A stretch of DNA of 24,119 bases from Candidatus Thorarchaeota archaeon (GCA_004524595.1 SDOA01000055.1:1-24119); one strand, 5' to 3'. Shown: positions 7,307 through 15,886, counted from the first letter of the stretch. The notes: a model not told the origin generated them from the sequence alone. Translations and numbers: made by a program.

Positions 7307-8086
7307 GTGACTGATCTTATGAAAGGATATTACTCCGACAAGACCAAAAATCCTTGGCATACTGTTTTCAAAGATATACAAAAATTTGGAGAAAAAATAG
7401 ATGCACAACATGAATTAATGGAGATTCTCATCTTAATTAGGGAAGCAGTATTTGGAGCTCTTGGGATTTTATCTTTTGGACTGGTTTCTGAAATCTCAAC
7501 AGCACGTATCATAGATGCATTCACAAGTGAAAAAGATTGGAATATTGGAAGACAGAAAGCACGGAATCATTGCCTTGACGTAATAGATGGTTTAATTGAA
7601 AAGGGAGAGGTCCGTTATCTTTTACCGTCTTCATTGAAACGTGAAGCTTTTGGATTTCTTGTTGGTCGTATCGAAGAAGTGGAATTAGAGGAATTTAGAA
7701 AGGCAAAACCCACAATCAGTAGAGGAAAACTAAATCTTTCAAAACTTGAAAAATCGATTATTGGAAGTAAATTTCTAAGAGAGCACATGATAGCTGAGAC
7801 AAGGTTGGATGCCAATGATCCACGTGTTGAGATGGTTCAAGAAGCTTATGAACTTCAATTAGTTGAGTTAGAATTTGAGAGAACAACAAGAACACCAGCA
7901 CCTCTAGATACCGAGCAAATTACTCTTAATGGACAACCTGTTGAAACAATAGAAGATGAAAAAGCAAGCTCTTCACGAAAAAGAAAAGCTTCCGAAATTC
8001 AAACTCCGTTGACTGAGTTCATTGGTGAAACAAAGCAGTCAAAAAGGAAAAGGAGCTCGAAAGACGAGAGGGGGAGCAAGAAATGA
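7307..8086 (+). CDS. Helical protein of unknown function with lysine/arginine-rich tail
   Basis: This 259-aa protein is counted from GTG 7307. The frame is open back to 7193 with protein-like sequence (SKKHRKKSSSQLAYVNKVCD), so translation may really begin at a CTG (7217) or ATT (7214) behind the GGAGG at 7203-7207, giving about 289 aa. The body (to about residue 180) is helical with no recognised domain. Residues about 195-259 are low-complexity and end in clusters of basic residues (SSSRKRKASE and KQSKRKRSSKDERG), as in nucleic-acid-binding tails. The stop overlaps the next gene's start (ATGA at 8083-8086), so the two are translationally coupled. The partner has HEAT repeats and a winged helix, so the pair may act together on DNA or RNA. 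This is inference. Confidence 0.7.
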   Translation: MTDLMKGYYSDKTKNPWHTVFKDIQKFGEKIDAQHELMEILILIREAVFGALGILSFGLVSEISTARIIDAFTSEKDWNIGRQKARNHCLDVIDGLIEKGEVRYLLPSSLKREAFGFLVGRIEEVELEEFRKAKPTISRGKLNLSKLEKSIIGSKFLREHMIAETRLDANDPRVEMVQEAYELQLVELEFERTTRTPAPLDTEQITLNGQPVETIEDEKASSSRKRKASEIQTPLTEFIGETKQSKRKRSSKDERGSKK

Positions 8087-9603
8087 GTCGAAAGAGCTAT
8101 GTGAATATAGAAGAACTTGAAGGAAATGCATTAGAAAGTCTCAGGAAAATAGCTTGGGATATCGATTCACCAAATTTAGGAACGATGTATGATGCTGTTG
8201 GCAGACTAGCAACACTTGAAACAAGTCGTCTTCTATTACCAAAAGCAATGGATCTTCTATCCTCAAATGATCGTAATGTAAAACAAGCAGCTTATACTGT
8301 TGCTGGTAAGAATATTCATGGAGATTATGTAAACGAATTCTTTCTTAAATTGAAAGAAATGAATCCAGTTGAGCGTGAGCAGATACTTCAAGGAATTGAA
8401 GAGATGTTTGAAAACATTGGTGGACCTATTTCACCTGTTGAACAAAAAAATTGGATTAAAAATCTAGAAACCCTAGGAAGAGAACATCAACCTGCTATCT
8501 TTGGGCTCATGATTGGATTAGGGAGGCCTGGGAAGAGTTGGATAAGAAAGCAGATTCGTGAAAATATCAAGAACATCACCCTAGGTGCAGTTCCGAAAAT
8601 CAGTATGTTTCCATCTAGAGAGAGGAAACAAATGATCAATCTCCTATGCGAAGGAGCGTCAAAACAACGCAGAGACCTGCTCCCTTACATATGTGGCGTC
8701 GTAGATAGTAGTACTCAAAAGTATCTTGCTACATTTATGAGAAAGAGTCAATGGCAAGAACGAGTTGAGATTGCAGGAGCAGTCTCAGCTTCTGGAATAG
8801 TGACATCTTCAGGGCTTATTATGGAATTGGTAGCAGATGCTAACTGGCAAGTAAAACAAGCCCTTCTGGAAAATCTTAACATCAAAAAGTCCAAGTTCTC
8901 AGCTTTGTTAAGTGCTCTAAGTCATCTTGTTGGAGAAAGCCATGCTCGAGTTAGAGCGCAAGCTGAGAGAACGTTACTTATCCTAGGAACAGAAACCTGT
9001 TTCGACTCGACTCTAGAGGAGCAACAAGCAAGATTAGAAAAGAAATTCCGTACTCAGCTGCTAAAAGCAGCGCAGGCTAACAAGGATATTGACGCAAGTT
9101 GGTTGGGAATTGAGAGAGAGCAAGCAGATCCTATTACTGAGATCCTGAAACGCATCACGACAGATGAGGCTTTTGAAGACCAAAGAATCGACAGGTCGGA
9201 TGATCCAGAAGGTGTGAGTCTCTCAGACTTAGAAAAGCAGGAGAAACAAAAATCGAAAGGTGAAGTGGAAAATATCTCGGAGGAGGATAAATCATCCCTT
9301 TTATCTGCTCTACTGGGAGCAAAGAAATCATCAGTAGAAGAGGAATCTTTGCCAATAATTGAAGCTACATCACAAATCGAAATGGACCCGACTATACCTG
9401 CATCGAGTAGGTTCATCTTTGTCTTACAGAGAGTATCTGATGAAATAGGAAAGGATGTTCCATTGGACCTTCTCCAATCTAAAGGGATTGCAGCCGGATT
9501 GACAGATGAAGAATTTTTCAAAGCACTTGCCGAACTTGAGGAACAAGGAATCATTTATCGCTCAAGTAAAGGAACTGTTAGTTACGTTGATATCGAATTA
9601 TAA
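8083..9603 (+). CDS. HEAT-repeat protein with C-terminal MCM-like winged-helix domain
   Basis: This 506-aa soluble protein has residues 20-320 built of helical HEAT/ARM-like units, for example SRLLLPKAMDLLSSNDRNVK and ARVRAQAERTLLILG. Residues about 335-435 are charged and probably disordered. Residues about 438-506 form a winged-helix domain (FIFVLQRVSDEIGKDVPLDL then EEFFKALAELEEQGIIYRSS, then a short beta wing). That layout resembles the C-terminal winged helix of archaeal MCM helicases, although there is no ATPase here. The ATG overlaps the upstream stop by 4 nt and has GGGGGAG as SD. A scaffold that contacts DNA or a replication, repair or chromosome-organisation complex would fit, but no family name can be given. 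Confidence 0.75.
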   Translation: MSRKSYVNIEELEGNALESLRKIAWDIDSPNLGTMYDAVGRLATLETSRLLLPKAMDLLSSNDRNVKQAAYTVAGKNIHGDYVNEFFLKLKEMNPVEREQILQGIEEMFENIGGPISPVEQKNWIKNLETLGREHQPAIFGLMIGLGRPGKSWIRKQIRENIKNITLGAVPKISMFPSRERKQMINLLCEGASKQRRDLLPYICGVVDSSTQKYLATFMRKSQWQERVEIAGAVSASGIVTSSGLIMELVADANWQVKQALLENLNIKKSKFSALLSALSHLVGESHARVRAQAERTLLILGTETCFDSTLEEQQARLEKKFRTQLLKAAQANKDIDASWLGIEREQADPITEILKRITTDEAFEDQRIDRSDDPEGVSLSDLEKQEKQKSKGEVENISEEDKSSLLSALLGAKKSSVEEESLPIIEATSQIEMDPTIPASSRFIFVLQRVSDEIGKDVPLDLLQSKGIAAGLTDEEFFKALAELEEQGIIYRSSKGTVSYVDIEL

Positions 9604-9667
9604 GATACAAGTCACATAACACTAATGTGCAAGATATTCATGACATTTACCTATTGGAGGTAAGCAA

Positions 9668-10996
9668 ATGACGGAAGAAACACTGATCCAAAATGGACTT
9701 GTAGTAACTGGTGATGAAAAAAATAGTATCTACGAAGATGGATATATTAGAATCCGTGATGGGAGAATAGAGGATATTGGATCAGGCAAGCCACAGGTTT
9801 CTTCAGATGTTGTTATCGATGCTACAGGTTGTGTGGTAATCCCAGGTCTTATTACCGCGCACACTCATCTCTATGGCATTCTGCTTCGTGGTGCAACGTT
9901 GAACATTGAGCCACCGACTGATTTTGCACAGGTGCTTCAAAGAGTATGGTGGCCAGTTGATGAGGCGCTTACGGTCGAAGATGCCTATGCGAGTGCATTA
10001 TCAGCTTCAGCGGATATGCTCAGAAATGGTTCAACTCTCTTTGCTGACACATATTCTGGACCCAATTCGATAGAAGGCAGTCTTGAAGCGATAGCAAAAG
10101 CAACAAAGGAAATTGGCATTCGTGGGATTATAGCTTTTGAGATGACTGAACGTAATAATCCCGAAGAGGCAGAGAAAGGTCTCAAGGTAGGTATAGATTT
10201 TGTCAATTCAATAAAAGGTGAGGAACTACTTTCTGGAATGATGAGTATTCATGCATCGTTTACTGTGGGAGATGAAATCGTTAGAAAGGCGGTTGATGAA
10301 GCCAAGAAACTTGATATTCCAATAACAGTACACACCTCCGAAGGTCTTGTGGACCTATATCATAACCTAGAGAATTCAGGTGAGAGGACGGTTGAGAGAT
10401 TGGATAGACTTGGAGTTCTTGGGCCAAAGACAGTTTTAGCTCATTGTGTTCATGTTAACAATCATGAAATTGATTTGATTGCGAAGAGCAAATCTTCAGT
10501 GGCACATAATCCAATGAGCAATATGCTAAATGCGGTTGGAGTGGCACCCGTACCAGCTATGCTTGAAAGAGGGATTACAGTCGGTCTCGGCAATGACGGC
10601 TGGATATATGATCCCTTCGAGAATATGAGGTGCGCTTTGACTGTACATAGATTAGCAAGCGGAAATCCAAGTGTGATTGGACCTGAGCAAATATTCAAAA
10701 TGGCTACATTAGATGGTGCCCGTTGCTACGGGCTAGAAAAGCAATTAGGAAGTCTCGAGAAGGACAAATTTGCAGATATTACCATCCTTGAAGGCTCAGG
10801 AGTTCCAACACCATTGAACAAGAGGTCAGTAATTGGACATCTTCTCAATACATTCAGTGGAAAGGATGTAAGAGATGTCTTTGTCAACGGAATACATTGT
10901 GTAAGGAGTAACAAATTAGTCCTTATGTCAGAAGAAGATGTCACAGAAATCTCTAGGAATTCTGCGACTCAGCTTTGGTCGAAACTTGATAAATAG
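9668..10996 (+). CDS. SsnA-like amidohydrolase (ATZ/TRZ deaminase family)
   Basis: This 442-aa metal-dependent hydrolase of the amidohydrolase superfamily is closest in pattern to SsnA, guanine-deaminase and chlorohydrolase types. Metal and catalytic residues are visible: H66 and H68 in GLITAHTHLYG, H222 and E225 in VHTSEG, H259 in LAHC, D310 in GNDGW. The N- and C-terminal segments form the small beta-sandwich typical of the family. The WWPVDEALTVEDAY segment near residue 95 is like SsnA. SsnA itself has no proven reaction; deamination of a purine or pterin-like heterocycle is a family-based guess. The start is strong: GGAGGT lies 6 nt before the ATG at 9668. The gene follows the HEAT gene by 64 bp containing a small hairpin (9613-9629), so co-transcription is possible but not shown. 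Confidence 0.85.
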   Translation: MTEETLIQNGLVVTGDEKNSIYEDGYIRIRDGRIEDIGSGKPQVSSDVVIDATGCVVIPGLITAHTHLYGILLRGATLNIEPPTDFAQVLQRVWWPVDEALTVEDAYASALSASADMLRNGSTLFADTYSGPNSIEGSLEAIAKATKEIGIRGIIAFEMTERNNPEEAEKGLKVGIDFVNSIKGEELLSGMMSIHASFTVGDEIVRKAVDEAKKLDIPITVHTSEGLVDLYHNLENSGERTVERLDRLGVLGPKTVLAHCVHVNNHEIDLIAKSKSSVAHNPMSNMLNAVGVAPVPAMLERGITVGLGNDGWIYDPFENMRCALTVHRLASGNPSVIGPEQIFKMATLDGARCYGLEKQLGSLEKDKFADITILEGSGVPTPLNKRSVIGHLLNTFSGKDVRDVFVNGIHCVRSNKLVLMSEEDVTEISRNSATQLWSKLDK

Positions 10997-11003
10997 ATGA
11001 AGA

Positions 11004-11017
11004 GGGGCCAAAGCCCC
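11004..11017. terminator. Terminator hairpin between convergent genes
   Basis: GGGGC-CAAA-GCCCC at 11004-11017 sits between the stop of the SsnA-like gene and the stop of the secreted protein gene at 11032. It can serve both strands. Confidence 0.6.
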
Positions 11018-11031
11018 AATTCATGTTTGAG

Positions 11032-11697
11032 TTATTTTCTTTTTGCACAGATGATTATTAGAAGAATCAGAATAACTCCTCCAGCTGCAACAAGCAACAA
11101 GTTATCCTGAATAAAACCAACTATATCAAAACTGGGCAATCCTTGTCGTGTCATAGTAATTGTTACATTTTCAGAAGTAACTCTCCAGTGGGCGAGCATA
11201 CCATCTGCTTTGAGATAATCAACATGGATGTCTAAAGTGTTTCCCGAGAATTCAAAATCATTTAATTGCATACCCCAATAGCTGGCAGAGTTATAGATGG
11301 TTCCATTATAGAGGGAATCTTCATACAATTCTCCTAAGAGCGTATAGTTACCAATGGGCACGACAAAGGTATCACTCACTATGAAGTAAAAAATGAATAT
11401 CAGACCATAAAATCCGATAGAAGATCCATTTTCCCATGTAATATCAAAAGTCGGATTTGGAATACTTACCCAATCGGTCAATATATTCGGAATAGTTGTG
11501 AGTCCACCTGTTGATTCAAAATACAAAACTTCAATGAAATCATCTTCATTTGCTTCTTTGACAGTAAAATCAAAATTCCATTGATCACCAGATTCAATAC
11601 CCCACTCAAGACCCTGAGAGGTTGCTGCTGCTACTGGTGATATAAGGAACATTGATATGATTGACAATGCTAACATAAGCTGTAGTGCGCGTTTCAT
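11032..11697 (-). CDS. Secreted, C-terminally membrane-anchored protein (paralogue 1)
   Basis: This 221-aa protein has a signal peptide (MKRALQLMLALSIISMFLIS, cleavage likely after VAAA near residue 25). An extracellular beta-rich domain (about 26-190) carries several N-x-S/T sites for glycosylation. One membrane helix (about 197-218) ends in a short basic tail (AKRK), so it is displayed on the outer face of the membrane. It is paralogous to the next gene upstream: both mature proteins begin ATSQGLEW, both contain GLYGL and a VPxGN(Y/F)TLL motif, and both end with FDIVGF before the membrane helix. SD AGGAG lies 9 nt before the ATG at 11697. No known domain is recognised; it may be a surface or cell-envelope component. 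Confidence 0.8.
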   Translation of the reverse strand: MKRALQLMLALSIISMFLISPVAAATSQGLEWGIESGDQWNFDFTVKEANEDDFIEVLYFESTGGLTTIPNILTDWVSIPNPTFDITWENGSSIGFYGLIFIFYFIVSDTFVVPIGNYTLLGELYEDSLYNGTIYNSASYWGMQLNDFEFSGNTLDIHVDYLKADGMLAHWRVTSENVTITMTRQGLPSFDIVGFIQDNLLLVAAGGVILILLIIICAKRK

Positions 11698-11715
11698 TCA
11701 ATTTTTCTCCTAAAC

Positions 11716-11727
11716 CAGCATTTGCTG
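11716..11727 (-). promoter_or_regulatory. Leader hairpin upstream of surface-protein gene 1
   Basis: CAGCA-TT-TGCTG just upstream of the SD of the gene starting at 11697. The paralogue has a matching element at 12578-12593, so the leader was duplicated with the gene or is kept for expression control. Confidence 0.35.
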
Positions 11728-11812
11728 ATTGATTTAACTAAACATCAATAGTAGAAAAGCTCTTCGGAAGATGGTGTCAAGCCGATCAGACTATCATCTA
11801 AAAAGAATAGAT

Positions 11813-11829
11813 GTGGAGCTATGCCCCAC
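11813..11829 (-). terminator. Terminator hairpin for surface-protein gene 2
   Basis: A 7-bp GC-rich stem with one mismatch (11813-11819 with 11823-11829). Read on the minus strand it is followed by a T-rich run. It lies 11 nt past the stop of the gene at 11841. Confidence 0.5.
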
Positions 11830-11840
11830 AGAGAATAGGA

Positions 11841-12560
11841 TTATCGTTTCTTTACGATGATAACAAGCAGTAAGATAATGATTACACCCACACCTATGTA
11901 GAGTGCATTATCAGTAACAAATCCTACAATATCAAAGCCTGTACTTGTACTGGTAGTCGTTGTTGTGAGTTCGGGAAGGTCGTTACGAATACATGATACA
12001 GAACTCGATACTGAACTTGTTGTGTTAGTTGACTCAAGAATGTATCTCGAGAGGAAGCCGTCATCTTTCAAATATTCGGCAGTAATTTCATGTTCCATAT
12101 CTTCGTCTATTTCTGAAAAAGTAACACCCCAAAATAGGCTGTTATCAATGAGTGTGAAATTCTCATTCCAGGTATCCTCAGCCATTATGAGTTCAGATAG
12201 AAGGGTGAAATTACCTGTTGGGACTGCAAAATAACCATTAACAGACAATAGACCCAGAAACAGTAATCCATAGAGTCCAAGGGCTGTACCATTATAAAAA
12301 GTGATATTGAGATTAAAATCTCCAATATAAGTCCAATTTGTAAGAGGATCGTCTATCGTTGGAGGAGCTTCAATAATAGTGACATTAATACCTTCATTGA
12401 AAGTATCTTCTCCTTCATCAATAAAACTCATCATAAAAGCGAATGAATCATCTAAAGCCACGCTCCATTCAAGCCCCTGTGATGTTGCCGCTGCAACTGG
12501 GGAAGTTAGGAACATAGCGAGAAATGACATAGCAAGCAATACTTGAAGCGTGCGTTTCAT
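11841..12560 (-). CDS. Secreted, C-terminally membrane-anchored protein (paralogue 2)
   Basis: This 239-aa paralogue of the preceding entry has the same plan: signal peptide MKRTLQVLLAMSFLAMFLTS, mature start ATSQGLEW, then a glycosylatable beta-rich domain. A Thr/Ser linker (TTTTTSTSTG, about residue 203) precedes one membrane helix and a KKR end. A longer frame from 12584 would add eight charged residues in front. I prefer the ATG at 12560 because AAGGAG (inside that extension) lies 9 nt upstream and the protein then starts like its paralogue. It is a tandem duplication; the copies have diverged strongly in the middle, as surface proteins often do. A single cysteine near residue 190 has no partner. 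No known domain is recognised. Confidence 0.8.
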   Translation of the reverse strand: MKRTLQVLLAMSFLAMFLTSPVAAATSQGLEWSVALDDSFAFMMSFIDEGEDTFNEGINVTIIEAPPTIDDPLTNWTYIGDFNLNITFYNGTALGLYGLLFLGLLSVNGYFAVPTGNFTLLSELIMAEDTWNENFTLIDNSLFWGVTFSEIDEDMEHEITAEYLKDDGFLSRYILESTNTTSSVSSSVSCIRNDLPELTTTTTSTSTGFDIVGFVTDNALYIGVGVIIILLLVIIVKKR

Positions 12561-12577
12561 TTTTCTTTTCTCCTTAT

Positions 12578-12593
12578 TCAGCATGTTAGCTGA
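12578..12593 (-). promoter_or_regulatory. Leader hairpin upstream of surface-protein gene 2
   Basis: TCAGC at 12578-12582 and GCTGA at 12589-12593 form a small stem immediately before the SD of the gene starting at 12560, as in the paralogue. Confidence 0.35.
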
Positions 12594-12621
12594 TTAGAAA
12601 TTCCACAAATCAGAGGTAAAA

Positions 12622-12643
12622 AAGGTATTCGTGTTTATACCTT
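12622..12643. promoter_or_regulatory. 7-bp inverted repeat in divergent region
   Basis: AAGGTAT and ATACCTT are separated by 8 nt in the 208-bp gap between surface-protein gene 2 (minus) and the amidohydrolase gene (plus). It may be an operator or an unused hairpin. Confidence 0.3.
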
Positions 12644-12732
12644 ACTTGATTGTTTTTACATTCTCAATATTGAAACTTGTAGGTGTAGAAACAAGGGATT
12701 ATTTTCTAATTTTGAGAAAAAAGGACTTAGAT

Positions 12733-12757
12733 AAAGAGTTTTCAATGACTCTTTTTT
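12733..12757 (+). terminator. Hairpin plus T-run just before the 12769 gene
   Basis: AAAGAGT (12733-12739) and ACTCTTT (12748-12754) enclose 8 nt and run into a T tract. It sits only 12 nt before the coding region and no plus-strand gene lies behind it. It could be an attenuator, or the gene could be transcribed from just inside it. Confidence 0.4.
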
Positions 12758-12768
12758 TGCACTCTTAG

Positions 12769-13719
12769 GTGTGTGAATTGGATTTAAGACTCTGGTACAA
12801 TGGTCCAGTATTTGATGCTCACACTCATGGAATAGATACTGCTGCTCTCGATCGTCTAGTTAAGACTCAAAAGAAATTTGGAATACAAAGAGCAATACTA
12901 ATTTGCCATAATCTTGGAATAAAGGAATATGCTGATAGAAGATATTCCGAGCGGTTCATTCATGCAAAATATTTCTCAGGAGCCTCTCGATTTACTAATG
13001 GAGTCGACCCATTGATTAGAGAGATCTCGACACTCAAAGAAGAAGGCTATCATCTCGCTAAGATGCAATCAGCTCCCATGATGAGGGGACGTGCATCTGC
13101 AAGTCCTGATGCACTTCGAATGGATGAGATTGAGATGTCTAGATTTTTTGGAGCAATGATGGATGAGGACATTCCATTCATTCTACATCTCTCTGACCCT
13201 GATACATATTATCAGACGAAATATACTGATAGTCAGATATATTCTTCAAAAGAGAGAGATCTCAAAGAACTTGAGGGAGTCCTCTCAAAATACAATAACA
13301 TGAAGATTCAGATTGCACATTTTGCAGCACAACCAGAAATACATAGATTAGATAATCTAGCAAGATGGTTTGACACCTATCCTAATTTCAATATTGACAC
13401 GAGTTCAGCAAGATGGATGTGTCGTGAATTAGGTAAAGACCCTAAGAAAGCTAAAGAGTTTCTGATGAAATATTCAGATAGAGTCCAATTCGGAACAGAT
13501 TGTGTAGCCTTTACATCAGATATTTCATATTATCAAGCAAGACATCTCGCTCTCAGATTGTTGTTTGAAACTAATATTCGTGATGAACCTCTTCCATTCA
13601 TAGACGCAGATACTGTTAATAGCGGTGGCACTTATATCAATGGATTGGAGTTACCAGAATCAATTTTAGAAAAAATCTATTGGAAAAATGCACATGATTT
13701 CTTTTCTACACTCCTTTAA
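12769..13719 (+). CDS. Amidohydrolase-2 family metal-dependent hydrolase (TIM barrel)
   Basis: This protein of up to 316 aa has the motifs of the amidohydrolase-2 family: D16-A-H18-T-H20 at the N-terminus, H140 in FILHLSD, H184 in IAHF, D244 in FGTDC, and N-A near the end (WKNAHDFF). Members act as decarboxylases or C-C and C-N hydrolases on small carbon-ring or lactone substrates; the substrate here is unknown. GTG 12769 gives the full frame. TTG 12778 is an alternative and has AGGTG 6 nt upstream, so it may be the real start. Both leave the metal site intact. The gene stands alone, convergent with the metal ABC permease gene, behind a hairpin plus T-run. Confidence 0.8.
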   Translation: MCELDLRLWYNGPVFDAHTHGIDTAALDRLVKTQKKFGIQRAILICHNLGIKEYADRRYSERFIHAKYFSGASRFTNGVDPLIREISTLKEEGYHLAKMQSAPMMRGRASASPDALRMDEIEMSRFFGAMMDEDIPFILHLSDPDTYYQTKYTDSQIYSSKERDLKELEGVLSKYNNMKIQIAHFAAQPEIHRLDNLARWFDTYPNFNIDTSSARWMCRELGKDPKKAKEFLMKYSDRVQFGTDCVAFTSDISYYQARHLALRLLFETNIRDEPLPFIDADTVNSGGTYINGLELPESILEKIYWKNAHDFFSTLL

Positions 13720-13745
13720 CGACTGTGAAGTATAGAACATGAGAA

Positions 13746-14693
13746 TTAGGATGAATGTTCATGATGAATTGTATCAACTAGTGATTTTTCATTAGCGATA
13801 TCAATTCTGTTTTGCTCACGCAATTCTTCGATTCGTTCGTCAACACTGACTTTCTGACGTATCTTCTTGACTTGTAGAGCAACTAAATAGGATAGACCAG
13901 CTAGGATACCGGCAATAGCACTGGGTGATGTTCGAATTGTGAAAGATGCCATTATACCGAGAAATTCAGCAGCAAGTGCAATGATGAAAACTGATATTAT
14001 CACAGACTTCACAGATTTCATTACTTCATTCGAAGCTGCAGCTGGTGCAACAAGTATCGCATAAACCAGAATGGCACCTACAGCTTTTGTAGCGAGGGAT
14101 ATTGCCATTGCTGAGGTAATTAACATCAGATAATGATAGACGCGAGCATTGAGACCATAAGCAATCGAACCCTCCATGTCAACACTGACATAAACAAATT
14201 CCTTATGAAAGAGAGCAGTAATGACGATCAGAATCAAGGCAGTAGATGATAGCATAATAATGTCAAAGTTGTTTAATAGCAATAGGTCTCCAATCAAGTA
14301 TCCCCATATTTGAGGTACACGAACTGGGGGTATGTAGTACATAAGTAAGACTGCAATACTCATTGAGAGTGCAAAGGTGACCCCTACAGCTACTTCCATC
14401 TTCTGTGATGCTCCTCGTTCTCCAGCATATCCAGTTACGAGAGCAACAAAAATACTGAACATCAACGCACCTAGCATTGGATCGAACCAAGGCGCAATTC
14501 CTGAATATTGAAGGTAAAGACCGAGTGCAGCTCCTCCCAAAGCAGCATGCGCAACCCCAGCAGTCATAAAAGAGAGTCCTCTGAATACAAGAAAAGAGCC
14601 ACTAGCAGATGCAACTAGAGCTATCATTATTGCACCTATAATAGCACGCTGAAGGAATGGACTCTCTAGAATTATCTGTATGAAATCAATCAT
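13746..14693 (-). CDS. Metal ABC transporter permease (ZnuB/MntB/TroC-type)
   Basis: This 315-aa polytopic membrane protein of the ABC-3 family is the permease of cluster-9 (Zn, Mn or Fe) uptake systems. It has about eight hydrophobic helices. The FLVFRGLSFMTAGVAHAALGG segment near residue 40 is characteristic, and the loop VDMEGSIAYGLNARVYHYLM near residue 175 contacts the ATPase. The charged C-terminal tail has a histidine pair (HHEH). ATG 14693 is preferred, overlapping the end of the ATPase gene by 8 nt; TTG 14702 would add three residues. It is the last gene of the NikR-ATPase-permease operon. The metal cannot be read from the permease. Confidence 0.9.
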   Translation of the reverse strand: MIDFIQIILESPFLQRAIIGAIMIALVASASGSFLVFRGLSFMTAGVAHAALGGAALGLYLQYSGIAPWFDPMLGALMFSIFVALVTGYAGERGASQKMEVAVGVTFALSMSIAVLLMYYIPPVRVPQIWGYLIGDLLLLNNFDIIMLSSTALILIVITALFHKEFVYVSVDMEGSIAYGLNARVYHYLMLITSAMAISLATKAVGAILVYAILVAPAAASNEVMKSVKSVIISVFIIALAAEFLGIMASFTIRTSPSAIAGILAGLSYLVALQVKKIRQKVSVDERIEELREQNRIDIANEKSLVDTIHHEHSS

Positions 14694-15489
14694 GGCGATC
14701 AAATCCTGAATCGTGAGTCACACAGTATCTGTGTCCAGCATATTCTATAATTCTGGCAGTGGGCCCATAGACTCTCCTTAGTACATCAGGGTCCATTATA
14801 TCGCACGGCGTTCCAAAACCAATCAGAGTTTTCTTGAGAAGTAGTACATCTTTTACATAAAGGTGCACAGGGTTGAGATCATGAGTAATCATGATAATAC
14901 TCACCTGCTCATTCTTATGGTAATCTCCAAGTACCTTTACAATTAGATCCTGACTCTCAGAATCAGTTCCTGCAAGTGGCTCATCAAGTATAAGAAGAGG
15001 TCCATCACCAGCCAATGCTCTGGCAACAAGAACCCTTTGACGTTGGCCACCAGAAAGTTCAGGGAACGCTCTATCCCAATAATCATCCATATTCACAAGT
15101 TCAAGTGCATGTGTGGCTCTTTGTTTATCCTTTCTTGACGTAAGTCGAAGAGGGGGTTTCTTGAGTAGACGCCCCATGAGAACTATATCGCCAACGCTAA
15201 GTGGAACGTTCATATCAATATTATCACGTTGTGGTACGTAACGAACAAGTTTCCTAATCTGTTTATGTTCTCTTTTACAGTCATAACCAAAGACTCTCAA
15301 TTTCCCCTTGGTTGGTTCAAGTAAGCCCAATGCAGTCTTAACCAATGTGCTTTTCCCAGAACCATTTGGACCTAGGATTACAGTGAATGAGGGAGCTTCT
15401 ATTTTAAATGTAACATCATAGAGAGCTACCTCTCCATTTGGATATCTCACTGCAAGGTCATCTGCTTCAATAAGCACGGATTTGTCCAT
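14686..15489 (-). CDS. Metal ABC transporter ATP-binding protein (ZnuC-type)
   Basis: This 267-aa ABC ATPase has Walker A GPNGSGKS (about residues 39-46), a Q-loop region VPQRDNID, signature LSGGQRQRV (about 143), Walker B LLILDEPLAG and the H-loop in ITHD. The length and motifs fit the cluster-9 metal transporters. It powers uptake with the overlapping permease and the divergently encoded binding protein. It starts 4 nt after the NikR stop, with GGGG as SD. The C-terminus (about 230-267) is a short extension containing CVTHDSGFDRHD that is not needed for ATPase function. Confidence 0.92.
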   Translation of the reverse strand: MDKSVLIEADDLAVRYPNGEVALYDVTFKIEAPSFTVILGPNGSGKSTLVKTALGLLEPTKGKLRVFGYDCKREHKQIRKLVRYVPQRDNIDMNVPLSVGDIVLMGRLLKKPPLRLTSRKDKQRATHALELVNMDDYWDRAFPELSGGQRQRVLVARALAGDGPLLILDEPLAGTDSESQDLIVKVLGDYHKNEQVSIIMITHDLNPVHLYVKDVLLLKKTLIGFGTPCDIMDPDVLRRVYGPTARIIEYAGHRYCVTHDSGFDRHD

Positions 15490-15493
15490 AGTA

Positions 15494-15886
15494 TTAGTTC
15501 CCCACAGGATTTGTCTGTATATGACTTATACCTCTCTGTGATCTTAGTGCCTTAACGAAACCTCTTACGTCTTCAGAATCTCCTGAAACAATTAGAGCCT
15601 CAATACAACCGCCATTTGAAGTGTGTGAATGAATCATCGCCTTCAAGAGATCATTGTATTCGTGTTGAATGCGATGGCAATCTGGATTCTTACCCTTTTC
15701 AGAATAGACTACAGTGACTATCGCAGTCATATCACCGGATTGATTTTCAAGGGTCCGATGTTCATCTAGAAGAGATTGTAGTGCATGTCGCACGACTTCA
15801 GACCTGTTAGAGAAACCTCCGTCTCTTTGAAGATTTTCAAGCTCCTCAAAATCCGAATCAGACATAGAGATTGCGACAACTGGCAT
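15494..15886 (-). CDS. nikR: NikR-family nickel-responsive transcriptional regulator
   Basis: This 130-aa protein has a ribbon-helix-helix N-terminus (about 1-45, VVAISMSDSDFEEL then GFSNRSEVVRHAL) and an ACT-like metal-binding C-terminus. The nickel ligands known from NikR are all present: H75, H86, H88 and C94 in the HSHTSNGGC arrangement. NikR tetramers bind a spaced dyad operator when loaded with nickel and repress uptake genes. Here it is first in an operon with the ATPase and permease and divergent from the binding protein, so it probably controls the whole locus, including itself, from 15887-16013. SD GAGGTGG lies just before the ATG at 15886. Confidence 0.9.
   Translation of the reverse strand: MPVVAISMSDSDFEELENLQRDGGFSNRSEVVRHALQSLLDEHRTLENQSGDMTAIVTVVYSEKGKNPDCHRIQHEYNDLLKAMIHSHTSNGGCIEALIVSGDSEDVRGFVKALRSQRGISHIQTNPVGN

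Noticed and set aside
7965..8086. Nuclear-localisation-like basic clusters in the C-terminal tail
   Set aside because: Lys/Arg clusters are also common in nucleic-acid-binding tails; in an archaeon without a nucleus they are not evidence of import.
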